A stretch of DNA of 64,000 bases from Croceibacterium_B sp035470785 (GCA_035470785.1 DATIQN010000018.1:62001-126000); one strand, 5' to 3'; positions 16,856-25,220 are shown, counted from the first letter of the stretch. Numbers and translations are program-made. The notes: generated by a model not told the origin, from the letters alone.

Positions 16856-17901
16856 ATTCAGATGCGGTGAGCCTGTCGGAGGCGCCGGTGCGCAGCCTCA
16901 ACATGATCGAGGCGATCAACGACGCACTCGACATCATGCTCGAGCGCGATCCCGATGTGATCATCATGGGCGAGGATGTCGGCTATTTCGGTGGCGTGTT
17001 TCGCGCCACCGCCGGCCTGCAGGAAAAGCATGGCAAGACGCGCGTGTTCGACACCCCGATCAGCGAATGCGGCATCATCGGCGTCGCCGTGGGGATGGGC
17101 GCCTATGGCCTGCGCCCGGTGCCCGAGATCCAGTTCGCCGATTACATCTATCCCGGCCTCGACCAGCTGATCAGCGAAGCGGCGCGACTGCGCTATCGCT
17201 CGGCGGGCGAGTTCATTGCGCCGATGACCGTGCGCAGCCCCTTCGGCGGCGGCATCTTCGGCGGACAGACGCATAGTCAGAGCCCGGAGGCGATCTTCAC
17301 CCACGTCTCCGGCCTCAAAACTGTCGTTCCCAGCACGCCGCACGACGCCAAGGGGCTGTTGATCGCGGCGATCGAGGACAACGACCCCGTCATCTTCTTC
17401 GAGCCCAAGCGGATCTACAATGGCCCGTTCGACGGGTACTACGATCATCCGACCAAGCCGTGGAAGGACCACCCGGATGCCAAGGTGCCCGAGGGGTACT
17501 ATTCCATCCCGCTCGGCAAGGCGCGCATAGTGCGCGAAGGCCAGGCGCTGACGGTGCTGGCGTACGGCACGATGGTCCATGTTGCCGAAGCAGTCTGCCG
17601 CGAGAAGGGCGTCGACGCCGAGATCCTCGACTTAAGAACGCTTGTCCCGCTCGACATCGAAGCCATTGAAACATCGGTCGAAAAGACCGGACGTTGCATG
17701 GTGGTGCACGAGGCGACGCGCACCAGCGGCTTCGGGGCCGAATTGGCCGCGCTGGTGCAGGAGCGATGCTTCTATCACCTTGAAGCGCCGGTCGAGCGCG
17801 TCACCGGTTTCGACACCCCCTATCCGCACAGCCTCGAATGGGCCTATTTCCCCGGGCCGGTTCGCATCGGCGAAGCGCTCGACAAGCTTCTCGGAGCCTG
17901 A
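16840..17901 (+). CDS. branched-chain 2-oxoacid dehydrogenase E1 component, beta subunit
   Basis: Partner of E1 alpha in the alpha2-beta2 decarboxylase. The 353-residue protein has NMIEAINDALDIMLERDP, IIMGEDVGYFGGVFRAT (TPP contact), FDTPISECGIIGVAVGMG and QSPEAIFTHVSGLK. The start is uncertain: a GTG at 16840 inside the E1 alpha end, or a GTG at 16867; no ATG occurs before the conserved core. Four bases separate its stop from the E2 start. Pyruvate dehydrogenase beta is an alternative, but the long alpha partner and E2 type favour branched-chain substrates. Confidence 0.92.
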   Translation: MATVVDSDAVSLSEAPVRSLNMIEAINDALDIMLERDPDVIIMGEDVGYFGGVFRATAGLQEKHGKTRVFDTPISECGIIGVAVGMGAYGLRPVPEIQFADYIYPGLDQLISEAARLRYRSAGEFIAPMTVRSPFGGGIFGGQTHSQSPEAIFTHVSGLKTVVPSTPHDAKGLLIAAIEDNDPVIFFEPKRIYNGPFDGYYDHPTKPWKDHPDAKVPEGYYSIPLGKARIVREGQALTVLAYGTMVHVAEAVCREKGVDAEILDLRTLVPLDIEAIETSVEKTGRCMVVHEATRTSGFGAELAALVQERCFYHLEAPVERVTGFDTPYPHSLEWAYFPGPVRIGEALDKLLGA

Positions 17902-17905
17902 CGCC

Positions 17906-19210
17906 ATGGTCCGCTACACATTCAAGCTGCCCGATATCGGCGAAGGCATAGCCGAGGCCGAGATCGTCGCCTGGCACGTCAAGGTCGGCGACCGGGTCGA
18001 GGAAGATGGCCGCCTGGCCGACATGATGACCGACAAGGCTACGGTCGAGATGGAAAGCCCTGTTGCCGGCACGGTTGTCGAGGTTGCCGGCGAAGCGGGC
18101 GACGTCGTCGCGATCGGCTCACCTTTGGTGGTGATCGAGACCGAAGGCGAACTTCCAGGTGAGGCGCCTGCTCCGAAGGCCGAGGTGGTCCGCGAGGAGA
18201 TCGACGCCGAGACGCCCGAGGCCGAACATGTGGAGAAGGTGATCGAGAAAGCGGGGGAACTCGAACCCGAACCCGCTCCTGCGCCGAAACCTGTACCAGC
18301 GTCCAAGCCAGCACCAGTTCCTGAAGCGCGGACCGCGGCCAAAGTGCTCGCCAGCCCCGCAGTGCGCGCGCGCGCCAGGGAACTGGGTATCGACCTCGCC
18401 GAAGTCTGCCCGGCCGAAGGTGGCCGCGTGCGCCATTCCGACCTCGACGCATTTCTCTCCTACGGAGCGGCCAAGGGCTACGCGCCCGCGGGCAAGACGA
18501 TGCGCGACGAGCAAGTCAAGGTCATCGGCCTGCGCCGCCGGATCGCCGAGAACATGGCCGCCAGCAAGCGCCACATTCCGCATTTCTCCTACGTCGAGGA
18601 ATGCGACGTCACCGATCTCGAGAAGCTGCGCGCCGATCTCAACGCCAACCGGGGCGACAAGCCGAAGCTGACGTTGCTGCCGCTACTGATCACGGCGATC
18701 TGCCGGGCGCTGCCCGAGTTCCCAATGATCAACGCGCGCTTCGACGACGAGGCGAATGTGGTCAGCCGCTCCGGATCCGTCCATCTCGGCGTGGCGACAA
18801 TGACCGACGCAGGCCTGATGGTTCCGGTGATCCGCGACGCGCAGTCGAAGAATCTCTGGCAGCTGGCGAACGAGATCGGGCGTCTCGCCGAAGCCGCCCG
18901 CGCCGGCAGCGCCAAGTCTGAGGAACTTTCGGGCTCGACACTCACCCTCACCTCGCTCGGCCCCCTCGGTGGTATCGCTTCGACCCCGGTGATCAACCGG
19001 CCCGAAGTGGCGATCATCGGCCCCAACCGCATCGTCGAGCGGCCGTTGTTCGTGTCCGACGGCATGGGCGGGGAGCGGATCGAGAAGCGCAAGCTGATGA
19101 ACCTGTCGATCAGCTGCGATCACCGCGTGGTCGACGGCTACGACGCCGCCGCTTTCGTCCAGGCGGTCAAGAAGCTGTTCGAAACGCCGGTGCTTTTGCT
19201 CGCCGGCTGA
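17906..19210 (+). CDS. branched-chain 2-oxoacid dehydrogenase E2 (dihydrolipoamide acyltransferase)
   Basis: Core of the complex; transfers the acyl group from lipoyl-lysine to CoA. The 434 residues hold a lipoyl domain (1 to about 80) with Lys44 in MMTDKATVEM, an acidic then Pro/Ala-rich hinge (EPEPAPAPKPVPASKPAPVP), a subunit-binding domain around ASPAVRARARELGIDL (about 150-185), and the catalytic trimer domain ending with SCDHRVVDGYDAA (active-site His near 403). One lipoyl domain is usual for this class. No E3 lipoamide dehydrogenase gene follows; E3 must come from elsewhere. Confidence 0.93.
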   Translation: MVRYTFKLPDIGEGIAEAEIVAWHVKVGDRVEEDGRLADMMTDKATVEMESPVAGTVVEVAGEAGDVVAIGSPLVVIETEGELPGEAPAPKAEVVREEIDAETPEAEHVEKVIEKAGELEPEPAPAPKPVPASKPAPVPEARTAAKVLASPAVRARARELGIDLAEVCPAEGGRVRHSDLDAFLSYGAAKGYAPAGKTMRDEQVKVIGLRRRIAENMAASKRHIPHFSYVEECDVTDLEKLRADLNANRGDKPKLTLLPLLITAICRALPEFPMINARFDDEANVVSRSGSVHLGVATMTDAGLMVPVIRDAQSKNLWQLANEIGRLAEAARAGSAKSEELSGSTLTLTSLGPLGGIASTPVINRPEVAIIGPNRIVERPLFVSDGMGGERIEKRKLMNLSISCDHRVVDGYDAAAFVQAVKKLFETPVLLLAG

Positions 19211-19227
19211 CGTGCTAATATCGCGGC

Positions 19228-19809
19228 ATGGCCCGCGATCCGCGCATCGATGCCTACATCGCCAAGTCGGCCGATTTCGCCCGCCCGATCCTCGAGCATG
19301 TGCGCGAGCTGGTTCACAAGACCGTTCCCGACGCGGGCGAGGCGATCAAGTGGGGCATGCCGCGCTTCACGCACAACGATAAGAGCATTGCCGGAATGGC
19401 GGCGTTCAAGGGGCATTGCGCTGTCATGGTCCACGGCGATGGACGCCAGAGCGAAGGGATGGGAAGCTACGGCAAGATTACCTCGCTGGACGAGCTTCCC
19501 GACGATGCCGTCATGTCCGCGAAATTCATCGAAGCGCGTGAGCGCATCGATACAAAAGGCACCGCCGCAAAGCGGTCCTCTCGGCTCGCGCCGAAGCCTG
19601 AACTGGCCATGCCGCAGGATTTCGCTGCCGCCTTGCGCGATAACCCGAAGGCACAGGCGACGTTCGAAGGATTTCCACCCTCTCAGCGGCGCGAATACGT
19701 CGCATGGGTCAGCGACGCCAAGCAGGACGCGACCCGCGCCAAGCGCCTTGCGACGTCGATCGAATGGCTGGCCGAAGGCAAGCACCGCAACTGGAAATAC
19801 GAGCGCTGA
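19228..19809 (+). CDS. YdeI/OmpD-associated family protein with a DUF1801-like domain
   Basis: A 193-residue soluble protein of poorly known role. The N-terminal part (RDPRIDAYIAKSADFARPIL to KITSLDELPDD) matches the DUF1801 fold, with AIKWGMPRFTH as its clearest motif; the C-terminal part (FEGFPPSQRREYVAWVSDAK to HRNWKYER) is the YdeI-like helical tail. No signal peptide or membrane segment. It follows the E2 gene by 17 bases and may be read from the same transcript. Catalytic function is not established for the family. Confidence 0.85.
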   Translation: MARDPRIDAYIAKSADFARPILEHVRELVHKTVPDAGEAIKWGMPRFTHNDKSIAGMAAFKGHCAVMVHGDGRQSEGMGSYGKITSLDELPDDAVMSAKFIEARERIDTKGTAAKRSSRLAPKPELAMPQDFAAALRDNPKAQATFEGFPPSQRREYVAWVSDAKQDATRAKRLATSIEWLAEGKHRNWKYER

Positions 19810-19829
19810 ATTCGCCGCGGGCAGGGCGG

Positions 19830-19858
19830 TTGACACCCCGCGGCCCCTGCCTTAGTGG
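19830..19858 (+). promoter_or_regulatory. likely promoter of tRNA-Asp
   Basis: TTGACA followed after 17 bases by TAGTGG (or after 16 by TTAGTG), 30 bases before the mature tRNA 5' end. The -35 is a perfect consensus match. Confidence 0.5.
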
Positions 19859-19888
19859 CGCGGCTCCCAAGCGGTGCGACGCGAATAC

Positions 19889-19965
19889 GCGGGTGTAGCT
19901 CAGTTGGTTAGAGTGCCGGCCTGTCACGCCGGAGGTCGCGGGTTCAAGTCCCGTCACTCGCGCCA
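19889..19965 (+). tRNA. tRNA-Asp (anticodon GTC)
   Basis: A 77-base cloverleaf with encoded CCA. The acceptor stem is GCGGGTG / CACTCGC, the D-arm GCTCAGTTGGTTAGAGT, the anticodon arm CCGGC-CTGTCAC-GCCGG with GTC at 34-36, and the T-arm CGGGTTCAAGTCCCG. It reads GAC and GAT codons. Confidence 0.97.
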
Positions 19966-19976
19966 CTTGGGACGTT

Positions 19977-20340
19977 TCAGTGGCCCTCACCGTAAGGTTG
20001 CGAAACGAGGCTTCGAGCCTGTCGCACCTGCACATGCTGCATGTTTGCCGGGTCTAAACGCCTCCACCGCGCAGACCAGGAAATCGCCGTAAAGCCGCTT
20101 ATCGAAGCCAACGTCCAGGTCGGCGGGAACGTCTCGATCTTCGTCCCACAAGTTGAGCATGTGATTGGTGCCGACCACCCAGATTCGCCGCACGCCCGAG
20201 CCGTTGTAAACGGCGTATCGCCCATGCACCCAGCCGCATTCACCGGTCTTGCGCGGAAACCAGCCAGAAGGCCGCGCGTTGGCGGGTACTGCAAGAAGCA
20301 ATGGGGTGAGGGCAGCCGTGCGAGGCAGGACACCTGCCAT
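19977..20340 (-). pseudogene. small secreted protein, frameshifted near its C-terminus
   Basis: The reading from the ATG at 20340 gives a short signal-peptide-like N-terminus, then WVHGRYAVYNGSGVRRIWVV, HMLNLWDED and GDFLVCAVEAFRPGK. At about 20043 one extra base breaks the frame; dropping it continues as MQHVQVRQARSLVSQP and stops at 19977, which fits the pattern of the small sphingomonad proteins I associate with this N-terminal part. Without correction the ORF ends at 19987 with an unrelated tail. Either the gene is decayed at its end or the base is a sequencing error. Function unknown. It is downstream of the DUF2842 gene. Confidence 0.55.
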
Positions 20341-20341
20341 G

Positions 20342-20554
20342 TCAGCCCCAGCGGCCCGTTTCCATCCAGATCAGGAAGCGCTTGAGCGGCAGCAGCCAAA
20401 CAACGCCAAGCACGATGTATACGATCGTCTGCGCCCAGACCGGCAGTTGGCCGATCCACTGCGAAGCCCACATCACCCCCAGGGCATAACCTCCCAGCGC
20501 GGCAAACAGCGCCAGGATGCCTAGCGGGATCCTGAGCGTCGGCTCGGTACGCAT
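20342..20554 (-). CDS. DUF2842-family small membrane protein
   Basis: A 70-residue protein with two membrane helices (IPLGILALFAALGGYALGV and AQTIVYIVLGVVWLLPL) and the ending LKRFLIWMETGRWG, which is the clear hallmark of DUF2842, an alphaproteobacterial family of unknown function. Its ATG overlaps the stop of the 5-FCL gene (ATGA), so translation is likely coupled. The neighbouring frameshifted gene starts one base past its stop. Confidence 0.85.
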   Translation of the reverse strand: MRTEPTLRIPLGILALFAALGGYALGVMWASQWIGQLPVWAQTIVYIVLGVVWLLPLKRFLIWMETGRWG

Positions 20555-21138
20555 CAGAATGGTCCGAGCAGGCGGGTGGGGGTGATTACGCCGGTCAGGG
20601 GCATGTCGTGCCACTCGTTTGGCAGCTCGGGCACTTCCTGCATGTCCCAGGCGAGGCCGAAGCGGATCGTATCGGGATGGGCGCCGAGCCACTTGTCATA
20701 GAAACCGCCGCCCTGGCCGAGCCTCTGCCCGCCGACCGTGAATGCGACGAGCGGCATGAACAGCACGTCGGGCACTACTTCAGGCGCATCCTCGCTGCCT
20801 TGCATCAGTCCGAAGTAGCCTTTGGCGAGGTCGGTTTCGCCATAAGGGTCGGTATGCTTGCGGAAGATCATCGGCGTCTGCAGGTTGACCAGCCAGGGCA
20901 GGGCGATGGTGTGCCCCCGCTCAATGAAGAACTTGGCATACGAATTGGCCGGCGCTTCGCCAGGGTCGGCACGATAGAAGCCGATGACGGCATCATCCGG
21001 GATCAGGTCGAGCACCGCTGCGGGCGGCCGGTGGAACGCCAGCGCGCTGATCTCCTTGGGCAGCGATGCAGCATATTCGACTCGCGCCTTGCGGAGCCGA
21101 TTGCGGATTTCTTTTTTCTGTTCGGTGATGTCGGCCAT
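20554..21138 (-). CDS. 5-formyltetrahydrofolate cyclo-ligase
   Basis: Converts 5-formyl-THF to 5,10-methenyl-THF with ATP. The 194-residue protein has the basic N-terminal RNRLRKARVEY helix, GFYRADPGEAP and the signature MPLVAFTVGGQRLGQGGGFYD with the Gly-rich ATP loop. It lies directly downstream of 6S RNA and zapA on the same strand, the order seen in E. coli (zapA-ssrS-fau) and other proteobacteria, which supports the assignment of all three. Confidence 0.95.
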   Translation of the reverse strand: MADITEQKKEIRNRLRKARVEYAASLPKEISALAFHRPPAAVLDLIPDDAVIGFYRADPGEAPANSYAKFFIERGHTIALPWLVNLQTPMIFRKHTDPYGETDLAKGYFGLMQGSEDAPEVVPDVLFMPLVAFTVGGQRLGQGGGFYDKWLGAHPDTIRFGLAWDMQEVPELPNEWHDMPLTGVITPTRLLGPF

Positions 21139-21165
21139 GCGACCCCGCTAGCCGGAAATGGTGAG

Positions 21166-21336
21166 TGGCGGAACCACCATGGGTCGGAGCCGGAGAAATC
21201 CTCTGACGCCTAACGTCAGGTGGGCGCCGTATGCACCGGACCTCAGGACGAACCCGCGGACCGGGCAGGGACAGCTCCCAAGGATTGCTTATAGCCTCAG
21301 GGATATTCGATCGGCGCGTGCCGGGCAGTCCCGCCA
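21166..21336 (-). ncRNA. ssrS: 6S RNA
   Basis: About 171 bases between zapA and 5-FCL. The ends form a 13-base-pair closing stem, TGGCGGGACTGCC at the 5' end (21336) with GGTGGTTCCGCCA at the 3' end (21166). Inside, AATCCT (5' side) pairs with AGGATT (3' side), CACCTGACGTTAGGCGTCAG forms a hairpin, and the centre holds GTTCGTCCTGAGG, resembling 6S central regions. A promoter with 17-base spacing places the transcription start at the first base of the closing stem. 6S RNA binds sigma-70 RNA polymerase and tunes transcription in stationary phase. Identification rests on structure plus gene order. Confidence 0.8.
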
Positions 21337-21341
21337 AGGCC

Positions 21342-21370
21342 TATGTAAGGCTTTTGCCAGCAAGCGGCAA
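21342..21370 (-). promoter_or_regulatory. promoter of 6S RNA
   Basis: On the minus strand TTGCCG (21370-21365), 17 bases, then TACATA (21347-21342). The expected start six bases on is 21336, exactly where the closing stem of the RNA begins. Confidence 0.65.
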
Positions 21371-21380
21371 TGCCCGGCGG

Positions 21381-21501
21381 TTACCATCCGCCGCCGCCAC
21401 CGCCCCCTCCACCGCCGCCGGAGGACCGGCCGCCTCCCGCGCCGCTGCTCGAACCCGGCGATGCGGTCCATCAGTGCGATGATCGTCGGCAGCATGAGCA
21501 T
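21381..21501 (-). pseudogene. small Gly-rich ORF upstream of 6S RNA, possibly frameshifted
   Basis: A run AGGGGG precedes two in-frame ATGs (21501 and 21495); the second has good spacing and gives MLPTIIALMDRIAG. Uncorrected, this frame runs to 21289, across the 6S promoter and into the RNA, which is unlikely. If one base is dropped near 21454 the reading becomes GSSSGAGGGRSSGG, a Gly run, Trp and stop at 21381, just before the 6S promoter. Such a short helical start with a Gly-rich tail would be a compact gene. Not recognised; could also be chance. Confidence 0.3.
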
Positions 21502-21529
21502 TCCCCCTGTCCGGAAGTCTGCCGTTGGG

Positions 21530-21835
21530 TCAGCCGGCGACTTCGAGCTGCGTAGCCAGGTTTTCGAGCCGCCCGGCCAGCGCTTCGAGGCCTTCGGCGA
21601 CCTCCGGTCCCGGCGTGGCAGGCGCCGCGCCGCCTTGCCTCATCTCGTAATTCTCGTCGGCCAGAAGCAGCGCGGCAAACAGCAGCGCGCGCGCCTCTGA
21701 TTGGTTGGTGATGTGCGGCATGTCGGCCAGCTTGGCGTCGATCGTGCGCCCAAGCATCGCGATGTGCGTTTCCTCGCCTTCTGCGCAGGCGACGGTGAAC
21801 TTGCGCCCGGCGATGTCGAGGGTGACGTTGCTCAT
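21530..21835 (-). CDS. zapA: cell division protein ZapA
   Basis: Small FtsZ-ring-associated protein. The 101 residues start MSNVTLDIAGRKFTVACAEG, the beta hairpin of ZapA, followed by LGRTIDAKLADMP and SEARALLFAALLLADENYEM, then a C-terminal helix (EVAEGLEALAGRLENLATQL) likely forming the dimer coiled coil. The ATG overlaps the stop of the upstream small coiled-coil gene. Position upstream of 6S RNA and 5-FCL matches the proteobacterial arrangement. Confidence 0.92.
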   Translation of the reverse strand: MSNVTLDIAGRKFTVACAEGEETHIAMLGRTIDAKLADMPHITNQSEARALLFAALLLADENYEMRQGGAAPATPGPEVAEGLEALAGRLENLATQLEVAG

Positions 21836-22032
21836 GGTGCGATCGCTCCCAGCAAGCGGTCAAGCTCCGCGAGGGCGGCGCCGGTTTCGCTGCGGAGCGC
21901 GGCGTACTTGCGCTCCAGTTCGGGGTCGCCGACAGCTCCCGTCATCGCCGGCCGCTGTGAGGAAGCGCATTCGATCCGCGCCACGGCGGCTTCGATCCGG
22001 GCCATCGCCCGCTGGGTGCGTTCCCCATCCAT
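21832..22032 (-). CDS. small coiled-coil protein co-encoded with zapA
   Basis: A 66-residue helical protein: MDGERTQRAMARIEAAVARI at the start and ELERKYAALRSETGAALAEL near the end, with heptad-like spacing and no signal or membrane segment. It overlaps zapA by four bases (ATGA). I recall unnamed proteins of this kind in front of zapA in related bacteria but cannot name a family. A role with ZapA in division is inference from position only. Confidence 0.7.
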   Translation of the reverse strand: MDGERTQRAMARIEAAVARIECASSQRPAMTGAVGDPELERKYAALRSETGAALAELDRLLGAIAP

Positions 22033-22209
22033 GGCGTCAGCTTATGTAAATGCGCTCGCAGTGGCAAAGCCTTGGGCGAGAAAGCTGTGAACAGTTCTCG
22101 TGCCGCGGCAGACGGCATTCAGGCGGCGCGCTTGACGGGGGAATGGTGGTCCGCAAGAGAGGCGGCGCATCGAATCAGCGACCCTTTCCAACTCGCAGGA
22201 GCCGCCCGA

Positions 22210-24186
22210 ATGAGCCTCGATCCCGCCCGCCTTACGCCGATGGCCAACGCCATCCGCGCGCTGGCGATGGACGCGGTGCAGGCCGCCAATTCGGGGCACC
22301 CCGGCATGCCGATGGGCATGGCCGACGTAGCCAGTGTGCTGTGGTCGAAGTACATCAAGTTCGATCCGGCCGATCCGAAGTGGCCCGACCGCGACCGCTT
22401 CGTACTCAGCGCGGGGCACGGCTCGATGCTGCTCTATTCGGTGCTGCACCTGACCGGTTATGCGCGCCCGACGATCGACGACATCCGCAACTTTCGCCAG
22501 CTCGGCAGCCCCTGCGCCGGGCACCCGGAGAACTTCCTGCTTGAGGGTGTGGAGGCCACGACCGGCCCGCTCGGCCAGGGCTTGGCGATGGCGGTCGGCA
22601 TGGCGATCGCTGAGCGGCACCTCAACGCCGAGTTCGGCGACGAGCTGGTCGATCACCGAACCTGGGTGATCGCCGGTGATGGCTGCCTGATGGAGGGCGT
22701 CAACCACGAGGCAATCGGTCTCGCCGGGCACCTGAAGCTCGGACGGATGATCGTGCTGTGGGACGACAACCATATCACCATCGACGGCTCGACCGACCTT
22801 TCGACCAGCGAGGACATCCGCGCGCGCTATACCGCGAAGGGCTGGCACGTGGTCAGCTGCAGCGGGCATAACGTCAACGACGTCGCCCGCGCGATCGACG
22901 AAGCGCTGGCCGATCCGCGCCCGTCGCTGGTCGCCTGCAAGACCATCATCGGCAAGGGTGCGCCGAACAAGCAGGGCACGAGCGCCACTCATGGTTCCGC
23001 GCTGGGCGAGGCCGAAGTGGCCGCTGCGCGCGAGACGCTGGGCTGGACCGCGAAGCCCTTCGAAATTCCGGCCGACATCTACGCCGACTGGAACGCCACC
23101 GGTGAACGCGGCAAGGCTCTGCGCGCGGAATGGCACGACCGGCTCAAAGCCAATGGTCGCGCTGCGGAATTCTCCGCGCGAATGTCAGGCGAACTACCAG
23201 GCTTGCACGACTGGACGGACTACAAGGCCAAGGTCGCCTCCGAAGCCCCGAAGATGGCCACGCGCAAGGCCAGCGAGGCGGCGCTCGGCGTGCTGACGCA
23301 GGATGTCCCCGCGCTGATCGGCGGCTCGGCCGACCTGACCGGCTCGAACAACACCAAGACGCCCTCGACCGGCCCGCTCACCGCGGAGAACTACGCCGGG
23401 CGCTATGTCTACTACGGCGTCCGCGAATTCGGCATGGCCGCGGCGATGAACGGGATGGCGCTGCACGGCGGGGTCATCCCCTACGGCGGCACGTTCCTGG
23501 TGTTCACCGACTACTGCCGCCCGGCAATCCGCCTCTCGGCGCTGCAGCACGTCCGCGTGATCTATGTGATGACGCACGATTCAATCGGTCTCGGCGAAGA
23601 CGGCCCGACGCATCAGCCAGTCGAGCACGTGCAGAGCCTGCGCGCGATCCCGAACCTGCTGGTTATGCGCCCGGCCGACACGCTCGAGACCGCCGAATGC
23701 TGGGAACTGGCGCTGAAGGAGGCCAATCGGCCGTCGGTGCTCGCGCTTACCCGGCAGAACCTGCCCGCGCTACGCCACGACGCCAGCGAGAACCTGTGCG
23801 CCAAAGGCGCGTATCGCCTGCGGGCGGCCAAGACAGAGCGGCAAGTGGTGCTGATCGCCACTGGCTCCGAGGTGGAGTTGGCGTGCAACGTTGCCGAAGC
23901 GCTCGAAGGGCAGGGGATCGGCGCCGACGTCGTCTCGATGCCGTGCAGCGAATTGTTCGACGAGCAGCCGCAGAGCTATCGCGCCGATGTCCTTCCCGAC
24001 GGCGTGCTGCGGGTTTCGATCGAGGCCGGAACGACCTTCGGATGGGAACGGTATACCGGCCTGGAGGGCGTGCGCATCGGCCTCGATCATTTCGGCGCTT
24101 CGGCCCCGGCCGAGGTATTGTTCGAGGAATTCGGCTTCGGCGTCGATAAGATCGTTCCGAAAATCACTGCAAAACTAGGTAATTAA
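22210..24186 (+). CDS. tkt: transketolase
   Basis: Thiamine-diphosphate enzyme moving two-carbon ketol units in the pentose phosphate pathway. The 658-residue protein starts MSLDPARLTPMANAIRALAM and has ANSGHPGMPMG, the TPP/Mg motif from GDGCLMEGVNHEA (about residue 156) to DDNHITIDG, the central RYVYYGVREFGMAAAMNG with the catalytic Glu, and HDSIGLGEDGPTHQP. The ATG at 22210 is chosen over an upstream in-frame ATG since AGGAG lies ahead and this N-terminus is standard. It leads a glycolysis cluster, 14 bases before gap. Confidence 0.97.
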   Translation: MSLDPARLTPMANAIRALAMDAVQAANSGHPGMPMGMADVASVLWSKYIKFDPADPKWPDRDRFVLSAGHGSMLLYSVLHLTGYARPTIDDIRNFRQLGSPCAGHPENFLLEGVEATTGPLGQGLAMAVGMAIAERHLNAEFGDELVDHRTWVIAGDGCLMEGVNHEAIGLAGHLKLGRMIVLWDDNHITIDGSTDLSTSEDIRARYTAKGWHVVSCSGHNVNDVARAIDEALADPRPSLVACKTIIGKGAPNKQGTSATHGSALGEAEVAAARETLGWTAKPFEIPADIYADWNATGERGKALRAEWHDRLKANGRAAEFSARMSGELPGLHDWTDYKAKVASEAPKMATRKASEAALGVLTQDVPALIGGSADLTGSNNTKTPSTGPLTAENYAGRYVYYGVREFGMAAAMNGMALHGGVIPYGGTFLVFTDYCRPAIRLSALQHVRVIYVMTHDSIGLGEDGPTHQPVEHVQSLRAIPNLLVMRPADTLETAECWELALKEANRPSVLALTRQNLPALRHDASENLCAKGAYRLRAAKTERQVVLIATGSEVELACNVAEALEGQGIGADVVSMPCSELFDEQPQSYRADVLPDGVLRVSIEAGTTFGWERYTGLEGVRIGLDHFGASAPAEVLFEEFGFGVDKIVPKITAKLGN

Positions 24187-24200
24187 CAGGAGGTTTTCAG

Positions 24201-25208
24201 ATGGCGACGAAGGTAGCGATCAACGGGTTCGGGCGCATCGGGCGGCTCGTCGCCCGGGTTATCCTCGAGCGCGACGATCACAACCTGGAGCTGGTTTCGA
24301 TCAACGATCTGGCAGACACCAAGTCGAACGCCCTGCTGTTCGGTTTCGACAGCACGCATGGCCGGTTCCCGGGCAAGGTCGAGACCGATGGCAACGATCT
24401 CGTCGTCAACGGCAAGCGCATCCACGTCACCGCAGAGCGCGATCCGGGCAAGCTGCCGCACAAGGCCAACGGGATCGATATCGTGCTCGAATGCACGGGC
24501 TTCTTCCAGTCGGACGAAGCGAGCCGGCCGCACATCGCCGCGGGCGCGAAGAAGGTGCTGATATCCGCCCCAGCCACCGGCGTGTCGAAGACCATCGTCT
24601 TCGGCGTCAACCAGGACACGCTGACCGCCGATGACGACATCGTCTCAAACGCCAGCTGCACCACCAACTGCCTCGCGCCGGTGGCGAAGGTGCTCAACGA
24701 CGTGATCGGTATCGAGCGCGGGTTCATGACCACGATCCACAGCTACACAAACGACCAGCGGATGCTCGACCAGATCCACCCGGACCTGCGCCGCGCGCGC
24801 GCCGGGGCGATCAACATGATCCCGACGACCACCGGCGCCGCTCGCGCGGTCGGCCTCGTCCTGCCTGAGCTCAAAGGCAAGCTTGACGGTTCTTCGGTGC
24901 GCGTGCCGACGCCAAACGTCTCGCTGATCGACCTCGTGTTCACGCCATCGCGCGACACGACCAAGGAAGAGATCAACGCTGCCCTCAAGGCGGCAGCCGA
25001 CGGCCCGATGAAGGGCGTGCTCGCCTATACCGACCAGCCGCTCGTCAGCACCGACTTCAATCACCAGGCGCCGAGCTCGACGGTCGACAGCCTCGAAACC
25101 GCGGTGCTCGAAGGCAAGCTCGGCCGCGTGGTCAGCTGGTACGATAACGAGTGGGGCTTCTCCAATCGGATGATCGACACCGCCGGGGTGATGGCGAAAT
25201 GCCTCTGA
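24201..25208 (+). CDS. gap: glyceraldehyde-3-phosphate dehydrogenase
   Basis: Oxidises glyceraldehyde 3-phosphate to 1,3-bisphosphoglycerate with NAD. The 335-residue protein has the NAD-binding INGFGRIGRLVARV, the catalytic Cys in SNASCTTNCLAP (about residue 153), HSYTNDQ and the C-terminal WYDNEWGFSNRM. A textbook ribosome-binding site, AGGAGGT, lies 12 bases before the ATG, the strongest in the window, in keeping with high expression. A palindromic element follows. Confidence 0.98.
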   Translation: MATKVAINGFGRIGRLVARVILERDDHNLELVSINDLADTKSNALLFGFDSTHGRFPGKVETDGNDLVVNGKRIHVTAERDPGKLPHKANGIDIVLECTGFFQSDEASRPHIAAGAKKVLISAPATGVSKTIVFGVNQDTLTADDDIVSNASCTTNCLAPVAKVLNDVIGIERGFMTTIHSYTNDQRMLDQIHPDLRRARAGAINMIPTTTGAARAVGLVLPELKGKLDGSSVRVPTPNVSLIDLVFTPSRDTTKEEINAALKAAADGPMKGVLAYTDQPLVSTDFNHQAPSSTVDSLETAVLEGKLGRVVSWYDNEWGFSNRMIDTAGVMAKCL

Positions 25209-25220
25209 CACCCCGTTTTC

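Noticed and set aside
21370..21555. Plus-strand ORF with a poly-proline run
   Set aside because: It comes from the CCG-rich repeat antisense to the Gly-rich ORF, crosses the 6S promoter and ends in zapA antisense; no ribosome-binding site.
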